A stretch of DNA of 64,000 nt. Source: Sipunculus nudus. Its lineage: Eukaryota; Annelida; Sipuncula; Golfingiida; Sipunculidae. Location: the NCBI GenBank assembly GCA_026874595.1, contig CM049312.1:50781429-50845428 (forward strand), in the 5' to 3' direction. Numbering within the stretch: the first letter of the stretch is position 1; every line of letters begins with the position of its first letter. Under the pieces are notes generated by a model. That model was not told the DNA's origin. It ran no database searches and worked only from the letters and a program-made list of their open reading frames with translations. Position numbers and translations under genes: made by a program. Of this stretch, positions 1 to 11,534 are shown piece by piece.

Positions 1-675
1 ACAAATGTGGACCTCCTTAGCTGAAAGGGAAAGAAGACTTACACTTCTCATAAACATATGTGGAACTTCTTAGCTGAATGGGTAAGTAAACTCATACTTC
101 TCATAAACAAATGCGGAACTTCTTAGCTGAAAGGGAAAGAAGAAATACACTTCTCATAAACAAATGTGGACCTTCTTAGCTGAAAGGGAAAGAAGAAATA
201 CATTTCTCATAAACAAATGTGGACCTTCTAAGCTGAAAGGGAAAGAAGACTTACACTCCTCATAAACAAATGTGGACCTTCTTAGCTGAAAGGGAAAGAA
301 GACTTACACTTCTCATAAACAAATGTGGACCTTCTTAGCTGAAAGGGAAAGTAGACTCATACTTCTCCTAAACAAATGCGGAACTTTTTAGCTGAAAGTG
401 AAAGAAGACTTACACTTCTCATAAATAAAAATGTGAACTTCTTAGCTGAAAGTGAAAGAAGACTTACACTTCTCATAAACAAATGTGAAACTTCTAAGCT
501 GAATGGGAAAGTAGACTTACACTTCTCATAAACAAATGTGGACCTTCTTAGCTGAAAGGGAAAGAAGACTTACACTTCTCATAAACAAATGTGGAACTTC
601 TTAGCTGAATGGGAAAGTAGACTCATACTTCTCCTAAACAAATGCGGAACTTCTTAGCTGAATGGGAAAGCAGAC
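1..675. repeat. 53-bp satellite array
   Basis: About 12.7 tandem copies of a 53-bp unit, continuing off the left edge. The unit holds a TTAGCTGAAAGGGAAAG block followed by ACACTTCTCATAAAC. Spacing between successive ACAAATG starts is 53 bp wherever I counted. Copies differ by a few substitutions. No coding potential. Confidence 0.92.
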
Positions 676-1099
676 ACATCAGTCTTCTTGGCATGGTAGT
701 TTCAGACTGCTTCGTGAACCACCATCTCTTCTTGACAATATGTATGTATGGACTGCAGATTTATTGTTTTACAGATTCTGATTCTGCAAATGAACTCTGC
801 ACAGTGGTTTAAAAATTACCTTATGGGTCATGACGCTAAGTTGATTAGGAAGACATCAGAAAAGGAATTTTATCATCTGAATGCCAAATTTTGTAGCATC
901 CCCATTCAACTGGAGCTATTAAAGTTCTTCAAACTCAAAAAGAATAAAAAGTTTCTTGATAATATGTCCAGGCATTCCATGAAATCTAGCCCTTTTTTTG
1001 TTTGCAGTCAGCAGAGCTAAAAAATGACCATGCAGATTTTTGAAAGACATCCCTGGATGTCAAGACAGATGATTCTAGGTCCAACCGTAAATTTTGTAC
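676..1099. other. Unrecognised unique sequence with a 90-codon frame
   Basis: Holds one open frame (748-1020, plus strand, 90 codons, rich in K, F and L) that I cannot place in any family. There is no clear Kozak context, splice signal or second exon, so it is as likely chance or a fragment of a decayed element as a gene. Confidence 0.3.
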
Positions 1100-1560
1100 C
1101 CTGTCTGTGTGTGGGCTTAAAATGTTTTGGCCCTTAATATAGGTCACCATGACCTAATATCAGGTTTCCATGGAGATTGCCCAAGATGTTTTGGCCAGTA
1201 GCACGCAAAATATGTCATTTTGACCTAATTTCAGGTTTCCATTGAGATTGCCCAAGACTTTCCTGTATATTACATTGGAACATTCTAGGGTTAGTAGATT
1301 CAATTTGTGCCCATCTAATTTTCAGGGTGTTAAAAATCACGTTTTTGGCCCAAAGTTCACAAATCAAAGGACACAATGACCTTTATTTCAGGTTTCCATG
1401 CAAATTTACCCAGGACTTGTCTGAAGTTCATGTAAGAAGATTCTAGGCCTAGTGGATACAATTTGTACACGATCTGATTGACTGTGTGCTCAAAATCATG
1501 TTTTCAGCCTTTAGTTAGCAAAACATAGGTCACCATGACCTAAATTCAGGTTTCCTCTGG
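1100..1560. repeat. Degenerate repeats with AGGTCAnnnTGACCT palindromes
   Basis: Three to four diverged copies of a block reading roughly AGGTCAnnnTGACCTAATTTCAGG then TTTCCATGGAGATTGCCC. Two copies keep a perfect 15-bp palindrome (1141-1155 and 1527-1541). The same block recurs around 17648, 39142 and 40195, so it is a dispersed repeat. Confidence 0.7.
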
Positions 1561-1792
1561 ACCTCTTTTGATGTTGTTACAGGTGCTCTTTTTATTATGT
1601 GACACGGGCGTAATCGTTGTCATGTTTAGCCTTGGAGTTTCACGCTTGGTCGTGGGTCACGTGATGAGCCTGGTATGTGGAGATACACAGCGCTGTTTTT
1701 CTGGAGAATTCCTGAAACGCGTGTAGACTGTGTTGTGCAAGATCTTATGGACTGTTCGAGAAGTGGAAATTTCTCGGCTTGAGGTGTGAAGG

Positions 1793-1800
1793 TATATAAG
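1793..1800 (+). promoter_or_regulatory. LTR TATA box
   Basis: TATATAAG within the LTR, about 360 bp before the AATAAA signal. It is the likely core promoter of the retroelement. Confidence 0.6.
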
Positions 1801-2151
1801 GGGACCATGTTTAAGAACGGGAGAGCAAAGAAGATTCAAGTGGACGCAGAAGCGTGTGTCAGATTCTAGGACCTTATCCGACTAATGCGGCAATTATAGA
1901 TTTTCAAAGACTTTCTCCTGGATTTTATACATTTGGACTTCAGTTTACTTTCTGGGTTGTTGCAAGAACTTTCCACTGGACTGTCATTCTGCGAGAGTTT
2001 ATATTTAAAGGACTTATCGTGGTGACGGTGTTGGTATCCAGGTACTGTGCACATTATTTTTCTATGTGATTGTATTGACTTGTTGCTATACCGCTGTTTT
2101 ACTGTATAATTGTATTGATTTAGTGTATTATATTGTTAGGGTTGTTTTAAG

Positions 2152-2157
2152 AATAAA
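2152..2157 (+). promoter_or_regulatory. LTR poly(A) signal
   Basis: AATAAA in the 3' half of the LTR, downstream of the TATA box, as expected for LTR transcript processing. Confidence 0.55.
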
Positions 2158-2320
2158 TTATAGTTATTTGTTAACAAAAAACCACTGACTTCTTTATTCA
2201 TTCCCAAGACATTTCACGCTGCTTAGTGTTACAGGATTTGATTTTTTTAAATCTCCGTTACAGGATTTGTGTTCATCACCCATACGTGATTTGTTTATAT
2301 TAGGTTCCGTAACATAAAAT

Positions 2321-2338
2321 TAAAGGCTCGTCCGGGAT
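2321..2338 (+). other. tRNA-Pro-type primer-binding site
   Basis: Matches the 18-nt primer site for the 3' end of tRNA-Pro, as used by murine leukaemia virus, at 15 of 18 positions, including an unbroken GGCTCGTCCGGGAT. The three differences are adjacent (GGG to AAA) near the CCA-complementary end. It lies six bases after the proposed LTR end. Confidence 0.65.
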
Positions 2339-2480
2339 GCTTAATAGTTTTCAATTTATTAGGCCTTGACCTGGACACGTTGTTTTCCCATACACTGTTT
2401 ACAAGATTACATACTTTTTACAGTACCTTGCTTACAGGATTTATCTCAGTGGTTTTTTGTTATTGTTTTGACATCTTAAC

Positions 2481-3679
2481 ATGGCAGATTTCAAACCTGA
2501 GACATTTGTTGACGATCCCGACCCTGATCAACTTGAACAGTTGTCAAAAGAACAGTTGTTGCGTTTGGGACAACACTTAAGGCTAAATGTGAAAAGGGCT
2601 TTGAGAAAGCCTGATATCATTGCTAAAATCATGCAAGATCTTATTAGCAAAGGTTTAATTGAAGAGACTGAAGTTGAAACATAAAAAAATGACAGCCTTG
2701 CTATGCAATTAGAATTGAAAAAGTTGGAAATGCAACATAAGCTAGCATTAAAACAGAATTAGAAAAACAAAGAGAAGAGAGGGAAGAACATGAAATGTTA
2801 GAAAGAGAAAGACTAGAAAAAAAAGAAATTGAGTTAAAAAGACTGGAGTTGGAGAGACTTAAAGTAGAACACAGTCTAAGTGCTGCCCCAACTCACAGTT
2901 TTGGTGTTATTAAACACATAAGACTTGTCCCACCTTTTCAAGAAAACAGAGGTTGATAAATATTTCTTACACTTTGAGAAGGTAGCTGAAAATTTAAAAT
3001 GGCCTCAGGAAAATTGGACTATGCTGTTACAAAGTGTATTGACAAGCAAGGCTAGAGAAATTAATATAGAGCTTTCAGTAGAAGCTGCTGCTGACTATGA
3101 CCTGGTAAAACGGTTAATCCTAAAAGGTTATGAGTTAGTTCTAGAAGCTTACCGCCAGAAATTTAGAAATTGGGAAAAGCGCAAAGAACAGACCTACGTC
3201 GAATTTGCTAGGACAAAAGAGCAGTTGTTTGATCGCTGGTGTAGTTCTAAAATGTAATGAAAGATTATGACAATTTGCGCCAGTTGATTTTGCTTGAAGA
3301 ATTTAATCGCTGCATTAACGCAGATGTTAAAACTTTTCTCGATGAGAAAAGTCCTGAAACACTTGACATTGCTGCTCAATTAGCTGATGATTATTCATTG
3401 ACACACAAAATGTCCTTTACTAGCAAATCAAACCAGTTATTCACAAACAAGAAAGTAAATCAGTATGGTCAAAAGAAGTTTAAAGCGAATAAACCAAATA
3501 GCAAACCTTCTGGGTTTGTTTCAAAATCTATGCATAGCATAGTACAAGAGCCAGGCTCTTTTCATGTAAATAAGGGGTACAACTCCTTTGTTGACTCAAA
3601 TAAAGAGTTTGATGCTACAGAGGCCCAAGTGCCTTCTAAATCCAAAGAAGAATCCGTAGCTTGCGGGGTAAAAACCTAA
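2481..3679 (+). pseudogene. gag remnant with SCAN-like capsid region
   Basis: Starts at ATG with an acidic N-terminal domain (starts MADFKPETF), then an E/K/R-rich coiled-coil stretch (about 2690-2900), then a region around 2925-3420 with features such as WPQENWTMLLQ, AREINIELS, EAYRQKFRNW and QLILLEEF. This resembles the SCAN/capsid fold, which is related to Gmr1-like gag. A stop at 2682-2684, a frame change near 2760 and a one-base frameshift near 3250 break it. The tail to 3679 is basic then acidic. I see no CCHC zinc knuckle. Confidence 0.75.
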
Positions 3680-3680
3680 G

Positions 3681-4438
3681 TTGATTCCTGCGAGGAATTT
3701 AATAAGGCTAGGTCCTTTCAAGACTCCTGCGAGGAGTATTCTCTGGAAAAGGCTAAGTCCTTTTATGACTCTTGCGAGAGTATTTCAAATGAGGCCAGGT
3801 CCTCTTATGACAAACAGAAGTTTGTTTCTGCTGAGGAAAATTCCTCTGTTGACTCCCATGAGGAGTTTGGTAAGGATGTAGATTCCTTAAATGACTCTGA
3901 AACAGAGTTTATGACTGACACTGTCAATGTCAGTTCTTTGTTTGATGAAGCTGAGGTAGTAGATTCCTCTCCTGACTCTGAAATGGAGTTATTTGAGCCA
4001 TTCATACATGATGGTTTTGTATCACTTTCAAGTAATTTTTCAGATTCTACCCTTATTAGAATTTTGAGGGACACAGGTTCAGGCCAGACTCTCATGTTAG
4101 CAAACACTTTGCCATTTTCTAATAGGTCCTTTACTGGTGCACATACACTTGTTAATGGTGTGTTTTCAGACAGGCACACTTCAGTTCCGCTTCACAGTAT
4201 CCATTTTAAGTCAGATTTGATTTCTGGGAATATAACTGTTGGCATAAGAACTACTTTACCCTTCAAGGGAATTCAGTTGCTACTAGGCAAAGATATTGCA
4301 GGTGATAAAGTACAGCCTGTACCAATAGTGACAGAAAAGCCGTCACTTGATCAGGACACTGATCCGGAAAGTCAGGAAAATCCTGGTTTGTATCCTTCAT
4401 GTGCTGTAACTAGATCTATGGCCAGGAAAAACACATGA
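3681..4438 (+). pseudogene. Retropepsin (protease) region
   Basis: An acidic linker made of degenerate repeats (about 3690-3960, with recurring DSxEE) leads into an aspartic protease. The active-site motif DTGS is at residues 54-57 counted from the ATG at 3911, and a downstream LLLGKDIAG matches the second conserved retropepsin segment. The protein would form a dimer to cut the Gag-Pol polyprotein. It lies directly upstream of the integrase, as in Gmr1-like elements. Confidence 0.75.
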
Positions 4439-4442
4439 GGAT

Positions 4443-5905
4443 AATGGTCCAGATAATAACACTCTGGGAGTCACAAGTAACTCGTCTAATAACTTGCCCA
4501 TACAAGATGCAGCATTCTCAAGGTCAGTACTTATTGCGGAACAGCATAAGGACCCTGATATTTCATGTTTGTTTCCCAGGGCAGTTTCTAAAGATGAGCT
4601 GACACAGAACCCAGTTTGTTTCTATGTCAAAAATGGAGTGCTTATGTGTTAATGGCGACCACCTGATGTATGTGCTGATGATGAGTGGGCCATCAAACAT
4701 CAAATAGTAATACCCAAAAGCTTTCGCAGTGAAGTTCTAAGCATGGCACTTGAGGCTCCTTTGTCTGGCCATTTAGGTATAAATAAAACTTATCAGAAAG
4801 TTAGTACACACTTCTGGCCTAACCTCAGGAAAGATGTTGTACAATATTGTAAATCATGCAATAAATGCCAGATGGTAGGCAAGCCCAATCAGAATCCTCC
4901 TAAGGCCCCACTTAGGCCTATTCCTGCTTTCGAGGAATCATTCAGTAGGGTTAGTGTTGATTGTGTTGGACCACTGCCCAAAACAAAATCTGGACATGAA
5001 TACTTGCTGACAATTATGTGCGCATCTACCAGGTTCCATGAGGCAATACCACTGCGCAAAATTAATGCCAAAAGTGTGGTCAAAGCTCTGACCAAGTTTT
5101 TTTTACAACTTTTGGATTACCATCTGTCCAGTAAAAAAATCTGTCCAGTATGACCAAGGGTCTAATTTTATGTCTGGCATATTCCAACAAGTTATGCTTG
5201 AGCTAGGTATAAAACAGTACAGCTCTTTGCCTTACCATCCTGAAAGTCAGGGCGCACTCGAGCGTTTTCACGAGACATTAAAAAACATGATCAGAACTTA
5301 TTGCTATGACACACAGAAAGACTGGGATGAAGGAATCCACCTATTGCTGTTTGCTGTCAGAGAATCCTTTCAAGAGTCCTTGGGTTTCAGTCCCTTTGAA
5401 CTAGTTTTTGGACACTCCGTTCGCGGACCATTGAAACTGCTCTTGAGTGAAAATCCTGATTCTCTTAGTTTACTGCAGTATGTCTCAGACTTTCGCACTA
5501 AACTACACAATGCTTGTGAGATTGCAAAGTCAAATCTAAAATCTGCACAAAGTAAAATGAAAACAGTATGACAAGCACACTGTAAGTAGGACGTTTGAGC
5601 TTGGTGAAAAGGACCTTGCCTTACATTCCATCCCTGGCAGACCTCTGCAAGCCAGGTACTTTGGTCCTTACATTGTTGACAAGAAAGTCAGTGATTTAAA
5701 TTACATACTGTTGACACCAGATCGGCATAAAAAGAAACAACTGTGCCATGTTAACATGTTGAAACCATATTATGACAGAAATAGCACATCAGATGTTGTA
5801 CAAAATGTTACTGCTGTTAATTGTGTAAACACTGACCCTTTCCCAGTTAAAGAAATACTGATTGTTAGTGTGATGAAGACATTCAATGTTGTGCAGTACC
5901 ATTAA
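4443..5905 (+). pseudogene. Integrase with GPY/F module
   Basis: A zinc-binding domain begins near 4650. In the segment starting at 4743 the second His (GHLG) and the CxxC pair (SCNKC) are intact, but the position where the first His is expected reads Leu. The catalytic DDE is recognisable: Asp in SVDCVGP (residue 73), Asp in the codon at 5152-5154, and Glu in GALERFHE (residue 31 of the segment from 5170). A short insertion and frameshift sits between the first two, around 5100-5150, and a stop lies near 4651. The C-terminal GPY/F module (FGPYIV) is near 5665. No chromodomain is seen. It precedes the RT. Confidence 0.85.
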
Positions 5906-5916
5906 AAAACTCAGAC

Positions 5917-6660
5917 GTGCTTAACAAACAGGATGCCAAACTGTCACACCTTACCGTACACCAACAACAAGACCTCAAGAACTTGCTGCGGAATTATGAA
6001 CATTTGTTTAGTGACATTCCAACACGAACTAACATGTTGTGCCATGACGTCGATGTTGGCGAGGCAAGCGCAGTCAAGCAAAATCCATATAGACTGAATC
6101 CAGAAAAGCAAAAGTATCTATAGGATGAGATTCAATATTTGCTGGACATTGATTTTATTGAACCTAGTAACAGTAACTGGAGTTCACCATGTATTCTTGT
6201 GCCAAAACCTGATGGAAGTTACCGTATGTGCACAGATTATTGAAAACTGAACTCTGTCACCAAGACTGACACGTTCCCAATTCCGAGGATCAATGATTGT
6301 ATTGATAGAGTCGGAAGCTCCAGGTATGTTTCCAAGTTTGACTTGCTAAAAGGATTCTGGCAAGTTCCACTGACAGATCGAGTGAAAGAAGTGTCCGCAT
6401 TTGTGATGCCGCAAGGACTGTACCAGTATAAAGTTATGCCGTTTGGCATGAAGAACTCGCCAGCCATGTTCCAGTGCCTCATCCATATGGTTGTCAAGGA
6501 CATTCAGGGCTGCAACGCATATACTGATGACCTCATCGTGTACAGCGACACCTGGGAGAAACATCTGCAAATTTTTCGCGACCTCTTCAAAAGACTAAGT
6601 GAAGCACGTCTGACTGTCAACTTAATAAAATCTTAATTTTGTCATGCACAAGTAACATCT
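5917..6660 (+). pseudogene. Reverse transcriptase
   Basis: Conserved RT blocks in order: PYRLNPEKQKYL, SNWSSPCILVPKPDGSYRMC, FPIPRI, SKFDLLKGFWQVPL, FGMKNSPAMFQ and the catalytic YTDD (6520-6531). Single stops replace codons after KQKYL (6121), after CTDY (6241) and in IKS-FCHAQ (about 6635). They look like point mutations, because reading continues in frame on both sides. RT follows integrase, the reverse of most Ty3/gypsy elements. Confidence 0.9.
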
Positions 6661-7067
6661 TTGGGTCATATTGTAGGGCAGGGTCCGGTAAAACCTGTTG
6701 ATGCTAAAATGAGTGCTATTTCTGCATTTCCTAGACCAGAGAAAAAAAAGGAAATAATGCGTTTTCTTGGTATGGTTGGATACTACAGGGAGTTTTGTCC
6801 AAATTTTGCTGCTGTAGCTGAACCTTTGACTAATTTGTTAAAGAAGAGACAAAAGTTTGTATGGAATGTTCAGTGTGAAAATGCATTTCAGAATTTGAAA
6901 GCAATTCTGCAAAGTTCACCAGTTTTGGCGGCTCCAGACTTTTCTGTACCTTTTAAGTTAGCTGTAGATGCTAGTGATACTGCTGGTGCTGTGTTGTTAC
7001 AAGAAGGGAATGATGGCATAGATCATCCAATTTGTTATTTCTCAAGAAAGTTTAATGCAAACCAGAA
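6661..7067 (+). pseudogene. RT connection and RNase H, first part
   Basis: Begins GHIVGQGPVKP and runs through the RT thumb/connection (FLGMVGYYREFCPNF, LTNLLKK) into RNase H (the AVDASDTAGAVL strand with its first catalytic Asp, then CYFSRKFN). The frame is cut at the point where a HINE-A element enters, and the rest lies about 4.2 kb downstream. Confidence 0.9.
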
Positions 7068-8096
7068 CAAGTGACCCATGGGTCACGGTGCTCAGCTGAA
7101 GCTGAAATTTTTGCAAATGCAAAATATTCAAAATATTCTATTGTAATGTTTTTCATTTTTATATGCATATGAGAAGCTAAGAGGAAAGGGGCCCTCCTAC
7201 TTGGTTATAGTAAAGTTCTAAATATATGATTGCAAACTAATACTCTGACAAGACTGTCATGAAGAAAAACAGTCAACAAGTTTTGAGATTCTGTGAAGCA
7301 TATGAAAAATTTACAGATGGACATGCAAGTGGACAGAATGGACTAATACCTTTATTTCACTTTCAAGGGAATAATGCATTTAAGTTTAGATATTAGCCTA
7401 TTTTTTTAGCATATTTACTTTTTCCATTAATAGTTTTTATCTTATCCATTTTTTTTATTTACAAGTTTTATAAATTTGTAATAAAAAAACCTGAAAATAT
7501 AAGTTAAAATATTAGAATTCTAGGTTGCAATCATTATATATCCAGCGTGTAGTTCATATTGGGTCATATTATGCATACACATATTTTTTATTATTTTAAA
7601 ATCACAAATGTTTAAACTGAATTTAAAAGAAAATAATGCCACAACATGGCATCTACAAGATTATTCCTTGAATCACTATTAAAAAGTTTTTCACATTGGA
7701 GTTTTCAGTACATGCTTAATTTTATTCACTGAAATAAAATAAAAGATTCAGTAAATTTGATAAAATAAAAACACCTTTTCAAATAAAGTAAACACACTGT
7801 TGGTTAAATGAGGGACAAAACATATCATTGTGCTAATTACTATCTCAGCTATAATTTATTACTGGAATTACCAGTCAATTTCACACCTGGTGAAGTTTTT
7901 ACTCTTCTGAAGTAAGGAATTACTTATCTGATGAACATCCACACTTTCATAGCAATACACCACTTTTTGGACACAATTAAATGTGCTCTTTAATCATTGT
8001 AACCCTGGTGGTACAATACAAAATCTAAAATGTAGCATAGCCAAGAATAAAATAAAATACAGAAAATTATAACATTCATCTAGTTCATGCACCATC

Positions 8097-8112
8097 TGGG
8101 GGGGGGGGGGAG
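8097..8112. repeat. Poly-G tract
   Basis: A G-run of about 14 bases. Longer G-runs occur near 13627-13652 and 17607, each inside HINE-like sequence. Confidence 0.8.
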
Positions 8113-8189
8113 TGCAGGGCAGAGGGGAAGCCTGCTAGTAGTGGCCAAGCTGAGCCAAGGCAAGCTGTCTGGGGTGGGTTACATAATGC

Positions 8190-8276
8190 AAGTTAAGGCT
8201 AATCTGATAAAGTTTTTCAGATGACTAATTTTTTGCATAAAATTTCGTGATGCTAACTCTTGCCGTTTTCAAGTTA
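8190..8276. repeat. Truncated piece of HINE-B end sequence
   Basis: Matches the segment found shortly before the HINE-B end near 37450-37520 almost word for word (CAGATGACTAATTTTTTGC, GATGCTAACTCTTGCCG). It is cut off by the TIR element that follows. Confidence 0.65.
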
Positions 8277-10518
8277 CCGTAAATCTTGTTTTTATGGCCG
8301 CACGTCTATTTATAGCCGCACCCTGAGTTTGCAACGTCTCTTAAAGGAGCTCCCAGTGAGGTCCAAATACCTAAAACCCCCCTTAAAGGCCGCACCCCGA
8401 CTCGGTCTCTGGCCTGATGGGTAAGATAATTAGTTGCACGTAGCAAAATAAATCACGACATAGCTGCTTTAATGAAGACTAGAATAAAAAAGTATTAATT
8501 ACAGAGGTTAAATATGTTGGCAGATTACGTATATTAAACATATTTAACGCTCGAGATAGGGACAATATAGATATTTTGTCCCTAACGACTTTTGCACATG
8601 GATTGGCAGGCATTTATCAGAAAAAGAAAGATTCCCCGAACGATCGTTTCTTTGAATGGTGGTTACGCAAAACGATTCTTGTATGCATCAGCACGCTTCT
8701 TTGCATGTAAAAGACCATAGTATGAACACTGAATTGAGGTTTATATGTATATTTATTGAAGCAAAAAGCCTGAATACTATCCACTATTACGCACCATCAC
8801 GCAGTAGCGTTCAGGGGGCGACATGATGGCTAAGACTGCTGAGACTGTCAGATTTTCAACCTGCGGGAACTTAATCACGGCTCGTGGTATACATATAAAA
8901 ACTTATATGTAGAACCTTGACATGTATATCTTTCGTGTGATATATAACTTGTTATAAAAAATCTTGGTAATTGTCACCAAATAATACGTTTAAAACACCC
9001 CAACTGTAACACAGCGGCCCGTTGGGCATGGTCAAGCAACACTGAAGTAAATGCCTACTTTAAACTCATTTGCAGCGTTATTTAGCAACGATTATTTGTT
9101 TAAAAAAGTAAAATGAATATAAAGCTGACATCGTAAAGAGTCGCATAATGGCTGACGATCGTTTTAAAATCAAGTTTGAGTGCCGCCATGTGCTGAAACG
9201 CCCTGGTGTTCTGCTAAGAATATTTTGAACGGCTGTACGCGGTGGGTGGTAAACAGAACAGCCACCTATTTTGTCCCAGTGTGCCTTGCGCGAAAGCTAC
9301 CTTGACATGATGGCTCCCCACACGCGTACACGGACACTTTCTTAAGGAAAAAAACTTGCTTACCTCGACCGGCCATTTAATTTCACTTCAAAATCACTCG
9401 TTTTCACGCGTCATGTTTGCTATACGTGCGTATCTCGACAAGGTAACTTCAGTTATTTTAATATTTAGTTGAGTTGACCAGCGATGTTTTCAAACGCATC
9501 AGCAAATTGTGACATGGAGCGATGTCAACGAACGATGTGACGATGATAATACCAAAGTTACCGGTATGAAAATGATTCGAATCTTCCGAGTAATTCAAGA
9601 AATGGAATTTTCATCATAGATTTAAAAAAAAAATATTACTTTTAGAATTAAAATATACAGTGACTTTAAATGGATCAGCAGAATGTTTCTATACAAAATA
9701 TATTGAAAAATCAGTCGCAAACAAGAATACGGCACCGCATATAAAATCTGTATATTCACCAAATTCCATCGGCTGTAGTGACATGTTCTACCATTTATAT
9801 CTACAAGCAGGTTTCCCCTCTCACACTATTTCCATTCATACAATATATTCGTGATTGTATAAAAAAACAAAGATTAAACAGAAGTAAATGACCGGGCCAT
9901 ACGCATAAAAGGATGAAGGTTTTCCAGAAACATGACATGGGGGCGAGAAGATGGGTTATTCAATATTGAGGTACATGTATCAGACATTATAAAAAATGTC
10001 AGTAAGTACCTGCTAAATTTGAACTTTTATAAAGATATCATAGTGTTCTAAATTACCTATTTTGATTTTCTGAATTATTTTTATGAACAACATAGATTCC
10101 AGGGCAATTCAGCTCCGTCAAAGGTATGACCGGTAATACCGATTTTTCCCAACAGACGTCACCACTAGTCCTCACCATGAATAATCTCATTCATTTTAAT
10201 CTCGTAATAAGTGTTGTTATTGTTCAATGTTTATTGTTATTGTTTAATTGATTGCATATAATTGTTATATTTTATATGAACATTTAGACTATACAATTTT
10301 ATACAATAAATCTGTGACTACTAAGAGTATTTCCTCTGTGGTATGCTTGACCTCCTATTATCGCCCAAAGGAGATCCATGTCCGGGAGAGAGTTCTTCTC
10401 ACATTTCATTTCTGATAAACCATCTATTTATGGCCACATCCCGAGTTCAGAAAAAAAGTCGAGATTTTCGATTTTGAGTTTGTTTTTAAGGCCACGGCGA
10501 TAAAAACAGGATTTACGG
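8277..10518. mobile_element. TIR DNA transposon with TA target site, non-autonomous or decayed
   Basis: Terminal inverted repeats of about 25 bp: left CCGTAAATCTTGTTTTTAT, right end the complement of CCGTAAATCCTGTTTTTAT, with about three mismatches over the full length. TA flanks both ends (8275-8276, 10519-10520). Subterminal GGCCGCACC-like motifs recur near both ends. No transposase frame longer than about 64 codons exists inside. The TA duplication fits Tc1/mariner or a related superfamily, but the family is not identified. Confidence 0.7.
8707..8893. repeat. Repeat shared with 43735-43893
   Basis: The segments share AGCAAAAAGCCTGAA, the block CAGGGGGCGACATGATGG, and TCAGATTTTCA plus flanking text. 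The second copy is in a DHX37 intron. Confidence 0.75.
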
Positions 10519-11278
10519 TATACTACCAGGTGGAATAGATGTAAACAACACTTGACATGGTGTATGAAAACTTGAATAAAAGCTACTCTTTTCAATCAAT
10601 TCCTTTGAAATTTCAGACTTTAAAAGAATAAATCCTTATGTATATATGCTGTGAAAATTAAATCAACAGTGCTTACAGGGGAAAAACATGCCATTGCCAA
10701 AGTTGGACAAAATTTAAGGTAATGATTTTTTATTTATGCTAATAATTTGACAAATTTGCAAAATTCAGATATAATTTTTGGTAAACAATTGAATCTTGAT
10801 TAAATAAAGTTATATTCCTGAAAAAAAGTGTCCAGCTTCAGCAATTCTCATGTTAGGTGAGTAAATATATTTCCTGATTTAAAAAAAAAAATGCATTATA
10901 TTTGGGCCTATAACTTCAAAATAATACCCAATACTGACTTAATTTTTGGTATGTTCATAGAAAATGTATGGAAGAATATGAATACTAAATATGATCAAAA
11001 ACAGATCAGTGGTTTTGATATTAGGCAGCCTTGAAGTGTAACAATGGCTTTTTTATGGTTATCTGAGGTTTTCCCTTAATATCTCAAAGGAACAAAGTCC
11101 GTATGATCCAATTTTCGGTATGGTAGGAGATTTTTGGGGACATATGATGGTATGCAAAATTTTTTTATTCGTAGGTCCAAAGGTTTTAAACCTGCCCTGT
11201 TAACGGACGAACGGCCGGACGGACAACGGACAGAGGACCAAGACTATAGCTCAGATGACTTATAGTCAGCTGAGCTAA

Positions 11279-11534
11279 AAACTACTCCACTATTGAAAAA
11301 GAATGTTTGGCTTTGATTTTGGCGTTGCAACATTTTGAAGTTTATGTTACTTCATCAGTCAGGCCTATCATTGTCTTCAGTGATCACAATCCCCTCACAT
11401 TCATGAACAAGTTGAAGTGTAAAAATCAAAGATTGTTGAGATAGAGTTTGTTCTTACAGGATAACCATCTTGATATCATACACATTAAAGGTAAAGACTA
11501 TGTACTTGCTGATTGCTTATCGAGATGTTTATGA
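11279..11534 (+). pseudogene. RNase H, second part
   Basis: Continues the RNase H of the Gmr1-like element after the HINE-A insertion: STIEKECLALILALQHFEV with the catalytic Glu, then FSDHNPLTFMNKLK with the catalytic Asp, and DYVLADCLSRC at the end. One in-frame TAG (11442-11444) sits where Trp is usual in the family. A stop at 11532-11534 ends the domain. Confidence 0.88.

Larger units (their letters stand above)
1575..2314 (+). repeat. 5' LTR of the Gmr1-like element
   Basis: Starts TGTTACAGG and ends CCGTAACA, so the termini form a TGTTAC/GTAACA inverted repeat with TG...CA ends. It contains a TATA box and a poly(A) signal in the expected order and is followed six bases later by the primer-binding site. 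Length 740 bp. With no second LTR to compare, the ends rest on these signals only. Confidence 0.7.
7068..11278 (-). mobile_element. HINE-A copy inside retroelement RNase H
   Basis: Left edge CAAGTGACCCATGGGTCA, holding a 14-bp palindrome, followed by GCTCAGCTGA. Right edge is an 11-bp stem with one mismatch (CTCAGATGACT / AGTCAGCTGAG) followed directly by CTAA. GCTCAGCTGA and its complement form the inverted pair, terminal at one end and set inward at the other. No target duplication is visible: removing exactly this interval leaves the RNase H frame uninterrupted. Strand is given in Helentron convention, with the TTAG end as 5'. Length 4211 bp, much of it a nested TIR element. Confidence 0.8.

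Noticed and set aside
1-675. CRISPR-like array
   Set aside because: The 53-bp units are contiguous with no variable spacers, and the sequence is eukaryotic; this is a satellite.
748-1020. 90-codon frame as a host gene
   Set aside because: No recognised family, no splice signals and no neighbouring exons; kept only as an unrecognised stretch.
1626-2069. Overlapping 60-71 codon frames in the LTR
   Set aside because: LTR sequence with TATA box and poly(A) signal; the frames overlap each other on both strands and match nothing.
7068-11278. HINE-A as a classical TIR transposon
   Set aside because: The inverted pair is terminal at one end only, and two independent sites show no target duplication.
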